Counted from the first letter of the stretch, positions 34,062-46,704 are shown. The stretch is 64,000 bases of DNA from Furcasterigmium furcatum (GCA_001599815.1 BCIA01000002.1:4623626-4687625), one strand, 5' to 3'. Made by a program: numbers and translations. The notes: generated by a model from the sequence alone, not told the origin.

Positions 34062-34462
34062 CTTGAAACAGTGCGTTTTGAGCTGTGAGTAGGGGGTGGG
34101 AAGCTCCGGACGGGAACCTGGCAGAACCACCGACGAGAGAAGATTGCTCAAATCTAATTCGAAGCAAGACACGATCCGAGAGTTACGAAAGTATTCCACA
34201 TCACGACAACAATAATCTATTGTTCCATAAATTCTCAGATGTGATGATGCCGTTCCGACGAGTGATCTGGGGTGCTGGTAGTCAATGCATTGCTGACTGG
34301 ATGTGCATACGAGACTGGCTGTGGGTATGGAGACGAGAACTTGTTCAAGTGAAAAGGTTTGCTCAGTACGCATCTTTTATAACTCATTGCCCTGACTAGA
34401 GCTAGGACACACGTACTTGCACCCTTGTAGCCCCGACCAGGCCAGCCGTATCGTGCTTTGGA

Positions 34463-35850
34463 TCAGACATTGTGCGACGCCACCTCGAATGTGTGGTCGA
34501 CCCGAATCTGCTTCTTTCCGGGCTCTACGAACTCGCGACTCGGTGACTCGGCATTGATGAGGATCCCCTTGTCCGAGCTCTCGTCGGCCAGGCGCTCCCA
34601 GTTGCCTGGGCGGTAGCCTTGATCCTTGCCGACGTCATCCCCGACGGGGATGTCGTCGGGGTCACGCCGCGCTGACGACCCCTTGCCGCTGCGGCCCATG
34701 GGAGCAAGCTGGTGAGAGGTATGGGGCGTGGAACCTTTTCCTGTCGAGAGCTCCGGCTTGAACATGATGCGGTAGAATCGTCGGACAGCCGGGAGCGACG
34801 AGGCGAAAAGGCCGATGCCCATCTCGATGTTGGAATAGAGCAGCATGTAGCCACACCAGTAGCTGAGGTTGTCTTCGGGAGTGGCGTACCGGGCGAAGTA
34901 AGGGGCTCGGATAATGGTGGCAATCGAGGCGCTGATGAAGACGCTGTATTAGCTTTTGTTGTGGAGCGGAGGACAGGCCAGGCCAGCAAGACTCACACAG
35001 AAGCAATGGACAGCAGGGCAAAAATCTCGATCTTGGACGCGGTGTGCATCTGGGTCTTCCACAGCATGATACCCGGCAGTACCGTGCAGCCGATGTCCGT
35101 CACAATGCTAGCCGCCGTGAGGAGATGGCTTACGACGATCAAGACTTCTTGGGAGCCGCACTCGGCCCTACCCTCGGCCACGAGACTCGAGTCCCAGGCG
35201 GCTTCGATGGGACGGCAGAGTAGTAATACGGCCATGAAGTCGACAGCCCATGCGACCCAGCATATTGACAGCAGAACCCACACGGCAAAGCGCATCTTGA
35301 TCTGGGACCGCGGCAGGATGCGCAAGAGCGTCACGCAGACGGCAGTTTTGAGTGTGACCATGGCCAAGAGGTAGGCAATGATCCACATGAAGTACCTGTA
35401 AAGAAACCGATAAGCGGGCTGTGATTGATGCCTGGGGACCTACTCCGGGAGGTGTTACCATTTTTGCGATTCCACCAGCAACTGGGAATTCAGTTGGCTG
35501 TTCCTCGTTCCGATGCCCTTCAACGCGGCTTCGACCGTTGTACCGAGAATGGCAATAAACGCAACCTGTTTTCCTCGGTAAGTCAGAGCTCTGACATTGA
35601 CCGAGATGATCAAAGAGGCGGTTTGCCTTACCTGGCTGAACAGCACCAGGCAGTCGTCCAGCCCGACCGCTCTCGCTGTAATTTTGACATACGCGCGTGT
35701 CGAGTTGCTCAGCAAAGAAATGAAAACGAAGGTACTTGTGATCACGACCATGGCCAGAGGGAGGTCGACCAGGGGCACCGTTTGCACGTCCTCTGGAATG
35801 GCCCGTTCTATGATGGAGTCGGCCATGTTTGTGGACTCGAACTCGAACAT
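34463..35850 (-). CDS. Opsin-like 'rhodopsin domain' integral membrane protein (401 aa)
   Basis: Fungal seven-helix membrane protein of the rhodopsin-domain (PF20684) type, a large family related to Pth11-like receptors by architecture only. Four exons: 35850-35632, 35565-35459, 35395-34997, 34943-34463. Elements: VDLPLAMVVITSTFVFISLL, VGLDDCLVLF, YFMWIIAYLLAMVTLKTAVCVTLLRI, a WVAWAVDFMAVLLLCRPIEAAWD segment with the usual CRPI, GIMLWKTQMHTASKIEIFALLS, and RAPYFARY with a YWCGYMLLYSNIEMGIGLFASSLPAVRRF last helix. A 100-residue hydrophilic cytosolic tail follows. ATG 35826 (MADSIIER) is an alternative start. There is no retinal lysine evidence, so light sensing should not be assumed. Confidence 0.87.
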
Positions 35851-36605
35851 GCACCAACCCAGATCCCAAAGTCTTCCAGATCGGTATAAAGAATGGGATT
35901 CGTCGCAGGAAGAACAAAGCGAAAAAGCAAGCGTGGTGAGTGACTAATTGGCGGCGAGTTGTGTAGGTAGAGTAGAGCCTTGATATAAAGTGTCTTCCTG
36001 GGTGATCTTCTCCCATGGCTTCCTGATTTGATTATTACTGGACTTGAAGGAACTTTGAAAAATTAACCCCTTATCAGGCAGTGAGAATCGAGACGCTCAA
36101 AGTCTGGCTCCTTGTGCGATCGGCATATTTGTGAAGAAACCCGCGCAGCTCCCTTCCCAACGCAGCACGCAGCTCGCAGGAGAGTATCATGCTGATGGGC
36201 CTGAAATCCACAGGCATCCAGCGTTGAACCTTGAAGACCCACTCTTGACCCGGGGGGCCGCATCGCCAAGCCGTTGCCGGGACCGCTCCCCGGACCGGAA
36301 GTGGAGCCTCTGCGCCGGGGTATGATTGTGATCTTCCGGCTTCGAGCACTTCGTGTGGCATTGCCAACCCTCCGTGCTCCGGAGTTGCATCGAATCGTGT
36401 TTCATCCGCTGAACACTGAGGGACACCGGTCCACTCATTATCCCGTGGACGGGTCCAATCGTGCAAAAGGCCCTTTTGACAATCATTCGCGCCCGGGTTG
36501 ACTGGCCTTGAGTGACATAAATGGCATGGGATCTCCGTTTTTTCCCTCATTTTCCTGCCCCCCTTGGATCATCGTTTTTGTCCGTCAACATCATCAGCAA
36601 GCGTC
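35851..36605. other. Divergent promoter interval
   Basis: Separates the opsin-like gene (minus) from the acyltransferase gene (plus). No coding sequence is recognised. Confidence 0.6.
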
Positions 36606-38123
36606 ATGGCAGTTCCTGAGACACTATCACGAGTTGTGCGCGTCAAGCCGCAGCACATCGTCACCCCCAATCGGGGCGAGATGCTGCCGAACGGGAACGA
36701 GATCTTTCAGCTATCTGACACAGGACACCAGCAGCAGAGCATGTGGGTATGGCTTGTTGACGTCTTCGAGTTGCCAGCCTCGACAAACCGGGAGAATGTC
36801 ATTGCCAATCTGACCAGGGGCCTCGAGCGCGCTCTGGGTGACCACCCCGAGCTGACGGGGACGATGCACTTCGACAACGAGGCCAAACGCATCATCGTCA
36901 AGAGGCCGCAAGACTCGTCTACGGCATTGCACTTCAAGGACGCCACAAAGGCCACCGACGAGAAGGACAGGATCCCGTCGTACGCCTGGTTCCACGAGCA
37001 CGACTTTCCCGTGCACAGGCTCGAGGTCGCGCAACTAATCCCAGCCGAGGCCGCCTCGCTGCCCATGGTTGTCGCCCAGGACCTGGACACACCGGGTCCC
37101 GTGGTGGCCGCATTCCAGGCCACCTTTATCGAGGGCGGCGTCATTATCGGGTCGGCCATCAGCCACCAAGTCAGCGACGGACTCGGTGTCGACGCCTTCT
37201 GCACTACGTGGGCCGCCTACTCTAAGGAGGCCACAACTGGCAAGCCCGCCAACCTGCACCCGGACGTACCGCCGCAGAGCCTCTTCACCGCCGCTGTTAA
37301 GCCCTCGGCCGAAGAGTGGGAGAAGCTGCGGGGCAAGTACCCGTCTCTCAAGTACAACACGGCGCCGCCGCCGCCGCCTCCCGCCGACTTTGTGCCTCCT
37401 GTGGTGACGACGCGCGTGTTCCACTTCCCACGCAGCAAGATGGCCAAGCTGAAGGCCGAGTGCAGCGCAGGACTGCCTGCGGACGGCGTCGAGTTCATCT
37501 CGTCGTACGACGCGGTCGCTGCGCTCTGGTGGCGTGTCATGCTCAGGGCCAGGAGGCCGTACGTTGAGTACAGCGACGAGGCCGCCACACGCGCCGTCCA
37601 CGCCGTTAACCTGCGCAAGCGCGGCGAGAAGCCCATCTCTAGCCGCTTCATCGGCTCCAGCGTGGCGCTCCCATACTCCGACACCCTGACCGTCGGCCAG
37701 GTGCTAGGTCCCCGTGAGGCGGCCCTGCCAATGCTGGCGCGCACCGTCCGCCGCGTCACAGCGCAGGTGACGCCCGATTACATTAAGAACCAGGTGGACT
37801 GGGCGGCCGGCGGCCCCGACCTGCGCTGGAACCAGCTCGACCTGCCCTGGGTCCGCGGCACGGACTGCATGGGCCTCGGGTGGCACGACATGCAGCCCTA
37901 CACCTCCCACGACTACGGTTTCGGCCTGCCGTCCGGCTTCCGCTGGCCGCAGATGGCATTTGAGAGCTTCTTCTTCATGCTGCCCAGCCGCGCCGGCAAC
38001 AAGGGCGCGGACCCTGACGAGGGATTCGAGGTCACCTTCAGCGTCGAGGAGAGCTGCTTCCCGCGTGTCGCGGCCGACGAGGAATTGTTGGCATATTGCG
38101 AGCAGAGAGGCCTGGGAGCGTGA
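36606..38123 (+). CDS. BAHD/trichothecene 3-O-acetyltransferase-type acyltransferase (505 aa)
   Basis: Single-exon CoA-dependent acyltransferase of the Pfam Transferase family. The catalytic HxxxD is His187-Asp191 in AISHQVSDG, and the structural DFGWG-like element is DYGFG at residues 436-440. N-terminal LSDTGHQQQSMWVW and ANLTRGLERALGDHPELTGT match fungal members that acylate hydroxyl or amino groups of secondary metabolites. A proline run (seven Pro around residue 260) lies in the loop between the two lobes. ATG 36606 is the first ATG; upstream the frame has only a TTG. No signal peptide. The acceptor substrate is unknown, and no synthase gene lies within 10 kb. Confidence 0.9.
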   Translation: MAVPETLSRVVRVKPQHIVTPNRGEMLPNGNEIFQLSDTGHQQQSMWVWLVDVFELPASTNRENVIANLTRGLERALGDHPELTGTMHFDNEAKRIIVKRPQDSSTALHFKDATKATDEKDRIPSYAWFHEHDFPVHRLEVAQLIPAEAASLPMVVAQDLDTPGPVVAAFQATFIEGGVIIGSAISHQVSDGLGVDAFCTTWAAYSKEATTGKPANLHPDVPPQSLFTAAVKPSAEEWEKLRGKYPSLKYNTAPPPPPPADFVPPVVTTRVFHFPRSKMAKLKAECSAGLPADGVEFISSYDAVAALWWRVMLRARRPYVEYSDEAATRAVHAVNLRKRGEKPISSRFIGSSVALPYSDTLTVGQVLGPREAALPMLARTVRRVTAQVTPDYIKNQVDWAAGGPDLRWNQLDLPWVRGTDCMGLGWHDMQPYTSHDYGFGLPSGFRWPQMAFESFFFMLPSRAGNKGADPDEGFEVTFSVEESCFPRVAADEELLAYCEQRGLGA

Positions 38124-38803
38124 TGCCATCTCGAGGAAGTAGACGAGATTTTTGTGTTGGGAGAAAAAACATGCATCTTTCTCCAGAACCTCTCCGGCAA
38201 AGGGTACACATTACAACGCATCCATATGAATGCAGTCTGGAATCCAAGCTCGTGTTTAAAATGTTTCCAGGCGATATATATAAGTTATCCCACCCCCTAA
38301 ACGGGCTTTCTTGGTGAGAGAAGAGTAATGGAAAGTAAAATTTGCGTCCAGTCGTCTTGGTAGGCGTCTTTGGAAACCGGCGGTTGCGGCGGTTGACTAC
38401 AACCCCGGGATTGAGTCTCGTATTGTCTCCTCCCCATAATGCCAAGGCCAGTTAGTGGACGGGGAAGTCATGCCCATCGATGCTATAAATATTGTCCTTG
38501 CACTTGATTTTGCCAAAAGAGGATCCACTTCATCCCGATTCCCCCTTCGAGCCCCCGGCACTTGGCCGGGCACGGCCTTCAGGGAACGGGCAGCGTCCAG
38601 GAAGAGTGTTGAGTTCCGGTCCCCGCCACGCTAAAGACGGAGCGGGTTGCTGTGATGCCTGCCAACCAGGCATTGTGAACACGAGGGATCGGCATGCATG
38701 ACGAGCAGTACGAAGTTCGACTCTTGGGGAGACTGCTATTGTCCTCATCTCTGTCGGGACACATGTCTGAGCGGAAGAGACGGAGGCCTGGCGACATTGA
38801 ACT
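38124..38803. other. Intergenic interval, no supported gene
   Basis: 3' flank of the acyltransferase and upstream region of tyrosinase. No gene is seen. Confidence 0.55.
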
Positions 38804-38810
38804 TATAAGA
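38804..38810 (+). promoter_or_regulatory. Likely TATA element of the tyrosinase gene
   Basis: TATAAGA is 167 nt upstream of the ATG at 38977, with a CT-rich initiator-like tract between. Confidence 0.35.
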
Positions 38811-38976
38811 GGTTGGCCGCTGCTGGCATAGACTGAATGTGTCTTCATCAACACTCACTCACGCTCGCTCTCTCAACTCGCCTCCACCTTAGGGTTTCAT
38901 TCGCTTGAATAAGAACATCCCACCCATTGTCGCTCGTTCAACACAACTCGATTACATCTTACCGCCAAGATTCAAG

Positions 38977-40111
38977 ATGCTACCTCAGACTATTCTCAGT
39001 GTCCTCTCCCTGGCCGTGGCGACCACAGCGTCTGTCATCCCTCGATCGAACGGCACCTGCGCCGAGCCCGTTGTCCGCAAGGAGTGGCGCGAGCTTACCG
39101 CGGCTGAGAAGAAGGATTACCTCCGCGCCGCTGTCTGCCTACGCGAGCTCCCGAAGGAGAAGTACGCCGAGGTTAATGCCGTGACCACGCGCCTCGACGA
39201 CCTGGTCTGGACGCACACTTTGCTCACCGATAAGATTCACTTTGTCGCCAACTTCCTCCCCTGGCACCGCTGGTACGTCCAGCTACACGAGGACCTCCTG
39301 CGAAACGAGTGTGGCTACGCCGGCGCCCAGCCTTACTGGGACTGGAGCATCGATGCCGACGCCGTGAACGTACCCAACTCTCCTGTTTTTGACCCCGATA
39401 CGGGCTTTGGTGGCGACGGTCGCCTTACCGGCAGCGACGTCCCTGGCTACGGGCGCTGCGTTGTCGACGGACCTTTTGCCAACTCGACACTGACCCTCGG
39501 CATGGGCTGGCCTAACGTCAACGATGCTGGTGACCGCCCGCACTGCTTCACGCGCGAGCTGAACAACGCGAGTGGCAACGACGAGAACGGTGTCACGATC
39601 ATTGGTGATATGCAGGCGAGCGCATATAACTCTCAGGTTATGAGGACGATCAACGCTTTCGAGACGTATAGCGAAATGCAGAACATGCTTGAGGGTCTGC
39701 CCCACGCTCAGAGTCCGTTCTCCCTTTTTCAGAGACCCCAAACGACCGTCAGCTAACAGAATCCTAGTCCACAGCGCCCTTTTCGGTGACATGGGCCCGT
39801 CCACCTCGCCTAACGAGCCTCTCTTCTTCCTGCACCATGCCAACGTCGACCGCGCCTGGGCCAGGGTATGTCTCCTTGATCTTTACTTTCCACACGTTTC
39901 GAGAGCATTTGCTGATTCCCAACTATAGTGGCAGGGCCGTAACGCCACCCGCTTGAGCGATTACTCCGGCTTTCTTGACCAGAACCGGGCCGAGTCCGCC
40001 TCAATCAGCGACACCATGCCCGTCGGGGAGCTCGAGGATATCGCGCCCGTCGTTGAGGACTACATGGACATCTTGAGCGGCCCCTTGTGCTACACCTACT
40101 CGTCCATGTAG
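38977..40111 (+). CDS. Secreted short tyrosinase/catechol oxidase (338 aa)
   Basis: Type 3 copper monooxygenase that hydroxylates or oxidises phenols. Exons: 38977-39712, 39768-39865, 39929-40111. A signal peptide covers about residues 1-19. CuA ligands are His80, His88 and His97 (WTHTLLTDKIHFVANFLPWHR); CuB ligands are His243, His247 and one of the HH pair at 268-269 (LPHAQIHSAL and FFLHHANVDRAW). The Y-W-D-W structural motif follows CuA. At 338 residues it lacks the long C-terminal lid domain of mushroom-type tyrosinases, so it belongs to the short secreted group that includes the Aspergillus oryzae catechol oxidase. The first intron has an unusual GTCCGT donor, but the joined frame restores the CuB site, which supports it. 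Confidence 0.93.
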
Positions 40112-41080
40112 GAGCTGTGCAGCTGATTCCCTCACGTGCGCGGAATCCCTTGAGTCGTGAGGCCACGGAGCTGTACCGATGTAGCTATGTATATAGACCC
40201 AAAGCTGCTGGTTGGACCTGGTGATCTGGGAGGGCACTTGAAAAGAAATCATAATATCAACAGAGTCATAGCACAAATCTGAATTGGGCGTGATGGTACC
40301 TGGACCAGCAAAGGACCTCGAGACCTTGATTGATATATATCTGTCAGTGAGATATCCACCGCGACCATCGTACACAGAGTCCCGTTACTCCCTGAAGCTG
40401 CGATCGACAAGAAGTGATGTTTGTGTGAGACTTGCCCCTTAAATGATGAAGTGCGGGTAGTAGTTTATTAAACGGACGCTGAGTGCCCTATATAATCTTT
40501 ATGAATGTACTGAGATGGTGAAGGCTTCAACACAATGTAACCATCCTGTTTTGTTGACAAGTTGGAAAAACGTCTTGGCGAGTGTACTCGGTGTGGGAAG
40601 GGAATGAGGCACCTCACCGAGCGATCACGAGTCCGAATACAGGCCTGTTTACCGACACACCGAGCCACCCTCGTCACCGTGCGCACAGTCATGCCCCCTG
40701 CAAAAGTCCCTCTATTCTCCAATCAAGGGCCCTCAAAAAGTTCTGCTTACGGCGGGCGAGTCCAGCTCCATTTCCGATAGGAAGATGAAGCCCCCCATCT
40801 TTTGCGTCCAGAGAGCCTTCCAGAAGAACTCTGTGAATCTATACGTGCCCTGCGAAAACCGTCGTTTACGTGTGTGCGAAACATCATCAAACCGACCTGT
40901 TGACTGGGCATCAGATCAAGAGTCGGGTCATCCTGTCCGCACTCACACCTCTCGCGACATCGTGGCATCACAATACAGGCGCCAAGTGCGCAATCGTACA
41001 GCTCGGTCACCGTTTCGGGTTTGGCTCCCCGAGCAGTCGGGCGCGAGATACGCGACGTATCCGCGTAATTGAGCTCGGCC
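40112..41080. other. Intergenic interval, no supported gene
   Basis: About 1 kb between tyrosinase and the next regulator. Only short open frames, none with a recognisable family. Confidence 0.6.
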
Positions 41081-43229
41081 ATGTCAACTCCAGGCCTTTC
41101 GCGGAGCCCAGAGCAGCCACCGGACGCAGCCGCTGCATCAGGCTCCCCCGATCTGGTTGTCGTGACCAAAGATGATCGCCCGATGTCGCGCATCCCGCGT
41201 AAACAGCAGAAAAGGTTCAGCAACAAAGTCCGGACAGGCTGCATTACCTGCAAGTATGAATCACACAATCCTCCGCCGTGGCCGTTCATCACTGACTGAC
41301 CTGTCGCCCAGCCTCCATCGACTTCAGTGCGACGCGGTCAAGCCAACGTGTCTGCGCTGCGCGAGGACAGGAAGACTCTGCGACGGCTATGAGACCGCCC
41401 CTCCATCTTCGGCGCTGGCGAACAGCAGGCTTCCCCAGACTGACCCCTCGAGGCCTGGAATCCTGAGTCTGCCGATGGGATCCCCCATGTCTGCTATCCC
41501 CGAAAACTCCGAATGGAGCGATCTAGAAAGGCGAGCTCTTGACTTCTACTTGAACCTTTCGGTCCCGCATATCTTCTCCAATGTCTCGGGCAGCTTCTGG
41601 GGTAGTGTTATACCAGCTCTCTGCCAACAAGAGCCCGCGATCCGGCATGCCGTCTTTGCGATCAGCAGCCTTCACGAAAACGGCTTCTACGGCTCCAACA
41701 CCACCGAGCCATCGGCAAACCTGTTCGCTACCACGCAGTACGGAAAGGCCCTGAGATCCCTCCAGAAGTGGCAGGTGCCCCGGGAAAGGAGCCGCGCCGC
41801 CGAACCTCTGATCGCTTGCGCCCTTTACATCTGCGTCGAACTCATGTACGGAAACTTCGCCGCTGCCCGCATCCATATCAACCAAGGGCGGCGCATCCTA
41901 GCGCAGTTCAACGACGACTCGCTCCCGGCCTCCACCACCGATGTTCTGCGACAACACCTCATCCCTGTCTTTCTAAAGCTTGGTGTTGCTTCGTTTCTTT
42001 TTGGCTCCGCGCCGGAACCTATCCCGGACCGTTTCCGTCGGATGCCTCAAATACGCCAGCCGCTTGACAGCATGTACTTTGCGGATCTGGCAGAGGCCGA
42101 GCAGATCATGTTCGAGATGGTCGAGGACGGCCTCGTTTTCGCCAAGGAGGGGAGGTTGTTCTCGACGTGCAACTCGGGGGCTTCCAGAGCGGAGCTGGAG
42201 AAGCAGCGGGACCAGTGGCTTGTACTGATCCAGAAGTGGCGCGACGCGTTCGCCGTCTTACAGATCGCGAGCTACGATCCTACCACCCAGGTCGTCCAAG
42301 CATACTGTAACACGCTCCAGATCTTTGTGGCCATGGCGTTGGACCGGCCGGAAATGTGCTACGACGACTATACGGCCGAATTCGCTGGTGTTGTTATCCT
42401 CTGCAGGCGGATACTCGACGAGGAGGACCGGAAGATCCGCAAAGGTGGTAACATCCCCAAGGCCCTGTTCAACTTCGACTCTGGTCTGGTCCCGCTGTTA
42501 TACTTCGTCGCTCAGAAGTGCAGGCACCCGGGTCTTCGACGCAGCGCCGTGGCGCTTCTCGGGCGGCGCTCTACCTCATGCCGCAGGGAAAACACGCTCG
42601 CCCCGCAGCAGTCCTTCCGTTCCGCAGAACGGGCCGTTGCTTTGGAGGAAATGAGGGGCTGGAAGATCCTTGACCGAGACACCCGCATGGGATCTTCAGA
42701 TGGTGATGGAGAGCCGGATGTGGTGCTCCTTAACCGGAATGTTCGGGTGTCGCTGGACTGGATGCCGACCCTCTTCGACGGGAACGGAGATCCGATACCG
42801 GACAAGGAGGATCAAGTGCTGGATATCGAGCCGCAGCTGAGGCCGATCCTCCAGGACGACACTGGCGAGACGGCAGCCCTTCCCCCCAACAGGGTCCGAG
42901 ACTACTCGGAATTGCGCAGGCTTGTCGAACGTCCTAACGTTCGGCTCAGCCCGAAGTTAGCGGCGGAGGCGTGGGCCGCTCTGGCATCGTCATCGCCGCT
43001 GCTCTCTCGGGAGCCTGAGCCCTTCACCACCGTGGAGGAGCAGGCTGCGGCGTGGGCAGCCATCTACGACGTTCCGGCGTGTCTCAGGATCCCACGAGAG
43101 GCACGGATTTATGACGTGGTGGTTGATCCTCCGACCGAAGGCGGCTCATGGGTCAGTTTCTATGTTGAGCCTGACCCACAGGATTCGTCACGCCTTGGTG
43201 TCTTCAGGGACTTTGTCAAGCATGGATGA
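41081..43229 (+). CDS. Zn2Cys6 fungal transcription factor (696 aa)
   Basis: Two exons: 41081-41253 and 41312-43229. The intron falls inside the zinc cluster. Cysteines 54, 57, 64, 71, 74 and 81 have canonical spacing (GCITC, QCDAVKPTC, RCARTGRLCDGY). The residue after the second cysteine, nearly always Lys or Arg in this family, is Asn58 in this model because the split codon is AA+C. A helical middle region follows (VPHIFSNVSGSFWGSV, FAISSLHENGF, ACALYICVELMYGNF), typical of Fungal_trans_2-like regulators. ATG 41081 is the first in frame; upstream there is only a TTG. Target unknown; the nearest downstream gene is 1.8 kb away. Confidence 0.88.
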
Positions 43230-45047
43230 AAATGATTACTGTTTACCAAGAACGAGATCTTATAACTTAATTACGGGCATCGCTCTGCTACATGAGATAG
43301 AAACCGCGTGATACTAATGAGACTGCCAGTGTAAACCAGGCCAGCGGTATCACAGAAGACTTGGACATTATTCGACTATTGTCCGGCGTTGACGGGTTGC
43401 GATGAATACGGCCGAAGGAGGCTCCACAAGCCTACATTGTGAAGCCAGTATTTCAAGTCGCTAAGATTATTATAAACCTTCCATCGCCTAGGAGAAGTTG
43501 TCATGGTATCTATCAATAGTTCACCTCACTAAAAGCCTACGTCCGAGAGCTCGATGCGGCCCAAGGAACGCCCACATACGTAGTTGGAAAGATGTCTAAT
43601 ATTAATAGTAAATGAATTTAAAGAGTATTAGGAAGAAAGCTAAAGTGAAAACCAATGTGCAATGCGTGGTGTTTCTGTATGCGTTACGAATTAGCGACGA
43701 GCTGTACTGTATTTACACGGGAGGATTTGTACCTTGAAGAAACGTGATTGCTTGCATCCTTGCTTGATGTCTCCCAAACAGTCATCTGTTCATCTGTCTC
43801 AGTCTGTGAAGAGTGAAAAGAGAAAGTCAGTTTTCCTGAAACGCCCAAGGACTTGAATGACCTACTTTTGAGAAATACCCAACACAGTATTGTTCCCTGA
43901 GTTCTATCGCGTCTTCCGAGTGCTGTACATCATCCCATGCTTTCGTGGCATCCTTCCCCGCCTCGCCTACCAGGACGAGATCACCTCCAGGATGCTGCTG
44001 TCGTTAGTAATGAATCAGTCAACAGCAGTCCCCTTGGAAATCGCCCACTTCATTGACGAACTCATGCAAGTCATACACTGGTGCGACGATACGCTGTCAG
44101 TTTACCTCTTGATCTTGTCGAGGAACACTCTGAGTACCTTTTCCGCGGATCAATAGGTGGAGATTGGACTTGTTGGTGAGGCCTGCGAGTTGACGCCTGG
44201 TGAACTCCTTCATGTTGTCGATGTCTCTAAAAGTAGGCCAAGTATTGCGTAGTCTACAAAGTCACTAGAGACTGGGCTCTCAGCATCATGTGTACTTGTA
44301 TTCAGGCGACTGCGACAGGACAGGAGTTGGTATTAGAGAGGAGAAGATGTTAGCATGAGCGAATCGGGTGGCAGATGTTTTCTCTGACTCCAGTTTCGCC
44401 AAGTCGTCGATCCCCTGTCAAGTGCCAACGCTTCCGCCTCCGACCGCTTTTCCGTCTCCGACCCTCCCTTGGGCATGCTCCGTCTCTCCGATGCTTCCCC
44501 ACTTCCATTCAAGTGGTGCATACAGCGGCTTCGTCACCCACAGCGACCCAGTCACTCGGCCATTACGTGCCAGATGTGTCCGGTTCTTGGGCTTCACTAT
44601 TCACGTGGGTGGAAGCGGGGGCAGTCATTTAGCTAGTATTTCTGATACCGGGCGATCGAACGAGTCATGATCTGCAAGACACGGGGGGTGCATAGAGAAG
44701 GCCAAAACGGTGCCAGTGTCCCAGCATTCTTCAGGAGCCATGTCGACAGGCGATATCGTGCAGCAAGGCACGGCCAACATGCCTCCAGATATCTCCAAAT
44801 CACTAAGTTATAGTTTGTTGATGGTCTGTATCCCTGGAATCGGAGCAGAAGAACAGTCATACGCCTACTTGGAACGGCAATTTGATGGGCACCAACAAGA
44901 AGCATTGCTACTGCTCTCAATGACAAGACTCAATTCCTCGAATACGAACCCCCCTTGAGTTCCTGCTACCAATCCATTCTCTAAGTTCAACGCGCCTCGC
45001 ATCTCAGAAACAGTGAAAACCAAAACCAGGTGTTTCGTACCCTCCAA
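43230..45047. other. Long gene-poor interval
   Basis: 1.8 kb, AT-rich in 43250-43700. No gene is supported. On the minus strand at about 44100-44230 there is a short coding-like stretch with IDNMKEFTRRQLAGLTNKSN that ends in a stop and has no visible partner exons; it may be a gene relic. An open frame at 43890-44156 on the plus strand starts without ATG and matches nothing known to me. Confidence 0.5.
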
Positions 45048-46704
45048 CTACAGTGTGTACTTGAAGAATGGGTTCTTGTCACCCATCTTCATGAGCTGAT
45101 CCTGTGTGTACCTGGCACGCACCTCATCCTCCGACATCCTGGCCTTCTTCGCGTTGCCCTGTTTGTATGCCCACTCGGCCAGTAGTGCGGCGATCAGACC
45201 AGTCACGCCAAACGCCAAGTTGAGGCCAAAGCCCGTAGCGTAGGCTGGCGCGTCCGCGTCGAAGAACATATAGCTGCCCATAATGCCGCCGATATTCCCA
45301 AAGGCGAGACTGAATGCGAGGCCGACAGCACGGCGCGAGGCAGGTGCCAGGTTGTTCGCAGCCCAGGATGTGGCGGCAGGCATCGCTGGGTAGATGCCGA
45401 TGCAGGCGATGATAGCGGCAGAGTATGAGGCTCCCAGCTGGTTCTGAAAGTCACCACGGAGTCCGAGCATAATACTATACCCGACACAGACGAATACAAA
45501 AGGAATCACGACAAAGGGCATACGCCAGTAGTACCGGTCGGACAGCTGCGAGGAAATGACGGCCGAGATAGCGCCAGCAATATAAGGGGGGGCGGTCATG
45601 AGCTGGGCGTTGTGCGTCGAGAAGCCCATGGCCCGCGTGATGGTGGGAAGGTTGAACTTGGTCCCTGGAGGTCTGTCAGTACGGCGTCTCCTTTCTCAAA
45701 CCTTCCTGGTGTGCTCGAAAGAACATACCGTAACTCATAGCAGATTGGCAGAATTGCACATAAGCAATTAACCAAAGCCGCCAGTTAAGTAGCGTGGCCT
45801 TGAGATCAGACCAGATATGGTGATCTTCGTCCCGCTCGTTAAGAAAGCGACCGCCTTGCTTGATAACGACCTGTATCTCGAGGAATCTGATCTCGTCGGG
45901 CCGTAGCCACCTGGTACTTAGCTGGGGCGTGTCGATCAAGAGGAAGAAGGTCATGATGCCGAGGATCACGGTGACGATTCCTTCGATAAGGAAGATCCAG
46001 CGCCAGCCTTGGTATCCTCCAACACCGTCCATTCTGGCGATGCCCGCCGCTAGGAGACCGGAAAAGGCACCAGACAGAGCACTCATACAGTAGAAGTAGG
46101 AGACGCGTGAGGCAAGGTCGCGCGGCATATACCAGAACGTACAAAGGTAGGCGGCGCCGGGGAAGAATCCAGCCTCGAACACACCGAGCAGAAGGCGTAG
46201 AGCTAAAAGACCCCCGAAATTCTGTACGATCCCGTGTAGCGTCATGATGACTCCCCAGGTGGTGACTAAAATGCCGATGTAGACGGACGGACGGTTGAAG
46301 CGCTTCAGGGCGATATTGGAGGGGACCTCGAGCAAGATATAGGGGACGAAGAAGAGTGAGAGGACGATATTCCACTGGATGCCCGTGATGCCCAGATCGA
46401 CGTCGATACCCTCGATCTTGGTGTTACCGATGTTAGATCGGTCGAGATGCGACATAAGGTAGAGCATCGCCAACATGGGGAGCAGCCGGATGTCGACCTT
46501 GCGTTTTGTACGCTTCCGCATTTCGGGCGTGTAGTTGTTGTAGAACTCGGCGTCTTCGTCGGACAAACCGACGACGTGGTAGTCGTCTAAGACGTGTACC
46601 TTTGGGGCCCCCTTGTCGGCGTTCTCCAGAGTCGCGTCCTTGACGGTGTCGTCAACGTGATAAATGTCTGGCTTTTCGGCCGCGTTGTTGATGGGACTGG
46701 CCAT
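45048..46704 (-). CDS. Dal5/ACS-family MFS anion transporter (530 aa)
   Basis: Plasma-membrane anion:cation symporter of the allantoate permease (Dal5) group. Two exons: 46704-45729 and 45664-45048. Signature segments: RKVDIRLLPMLAMLYLMSHLDRSNIGN in TM1, VPYILLEVPSNIALKR, LRLLLGVFEAGFFPGAAYL, a WRWIFLIEGIVTVILGI segment before the central loop, and SWAANNLAPASRRAVGLAF in the second half. Twelve spans and an 80-residue cytosolic N-terminus are as expected. The group carries organic anions such as allantoate, nicotinate, pantothenate and tartrate; the substrate here is unknown. It is divergent from a Zn2Cys6 regulator with a 581-nt shared promoter, a common transporter-regulator arrangement. 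Confidence 0.93.

Noticed and set aside
43890..44156. 88-codon open frame, plus strand
   Set aside because: No ATG start and no recognisable similarity.
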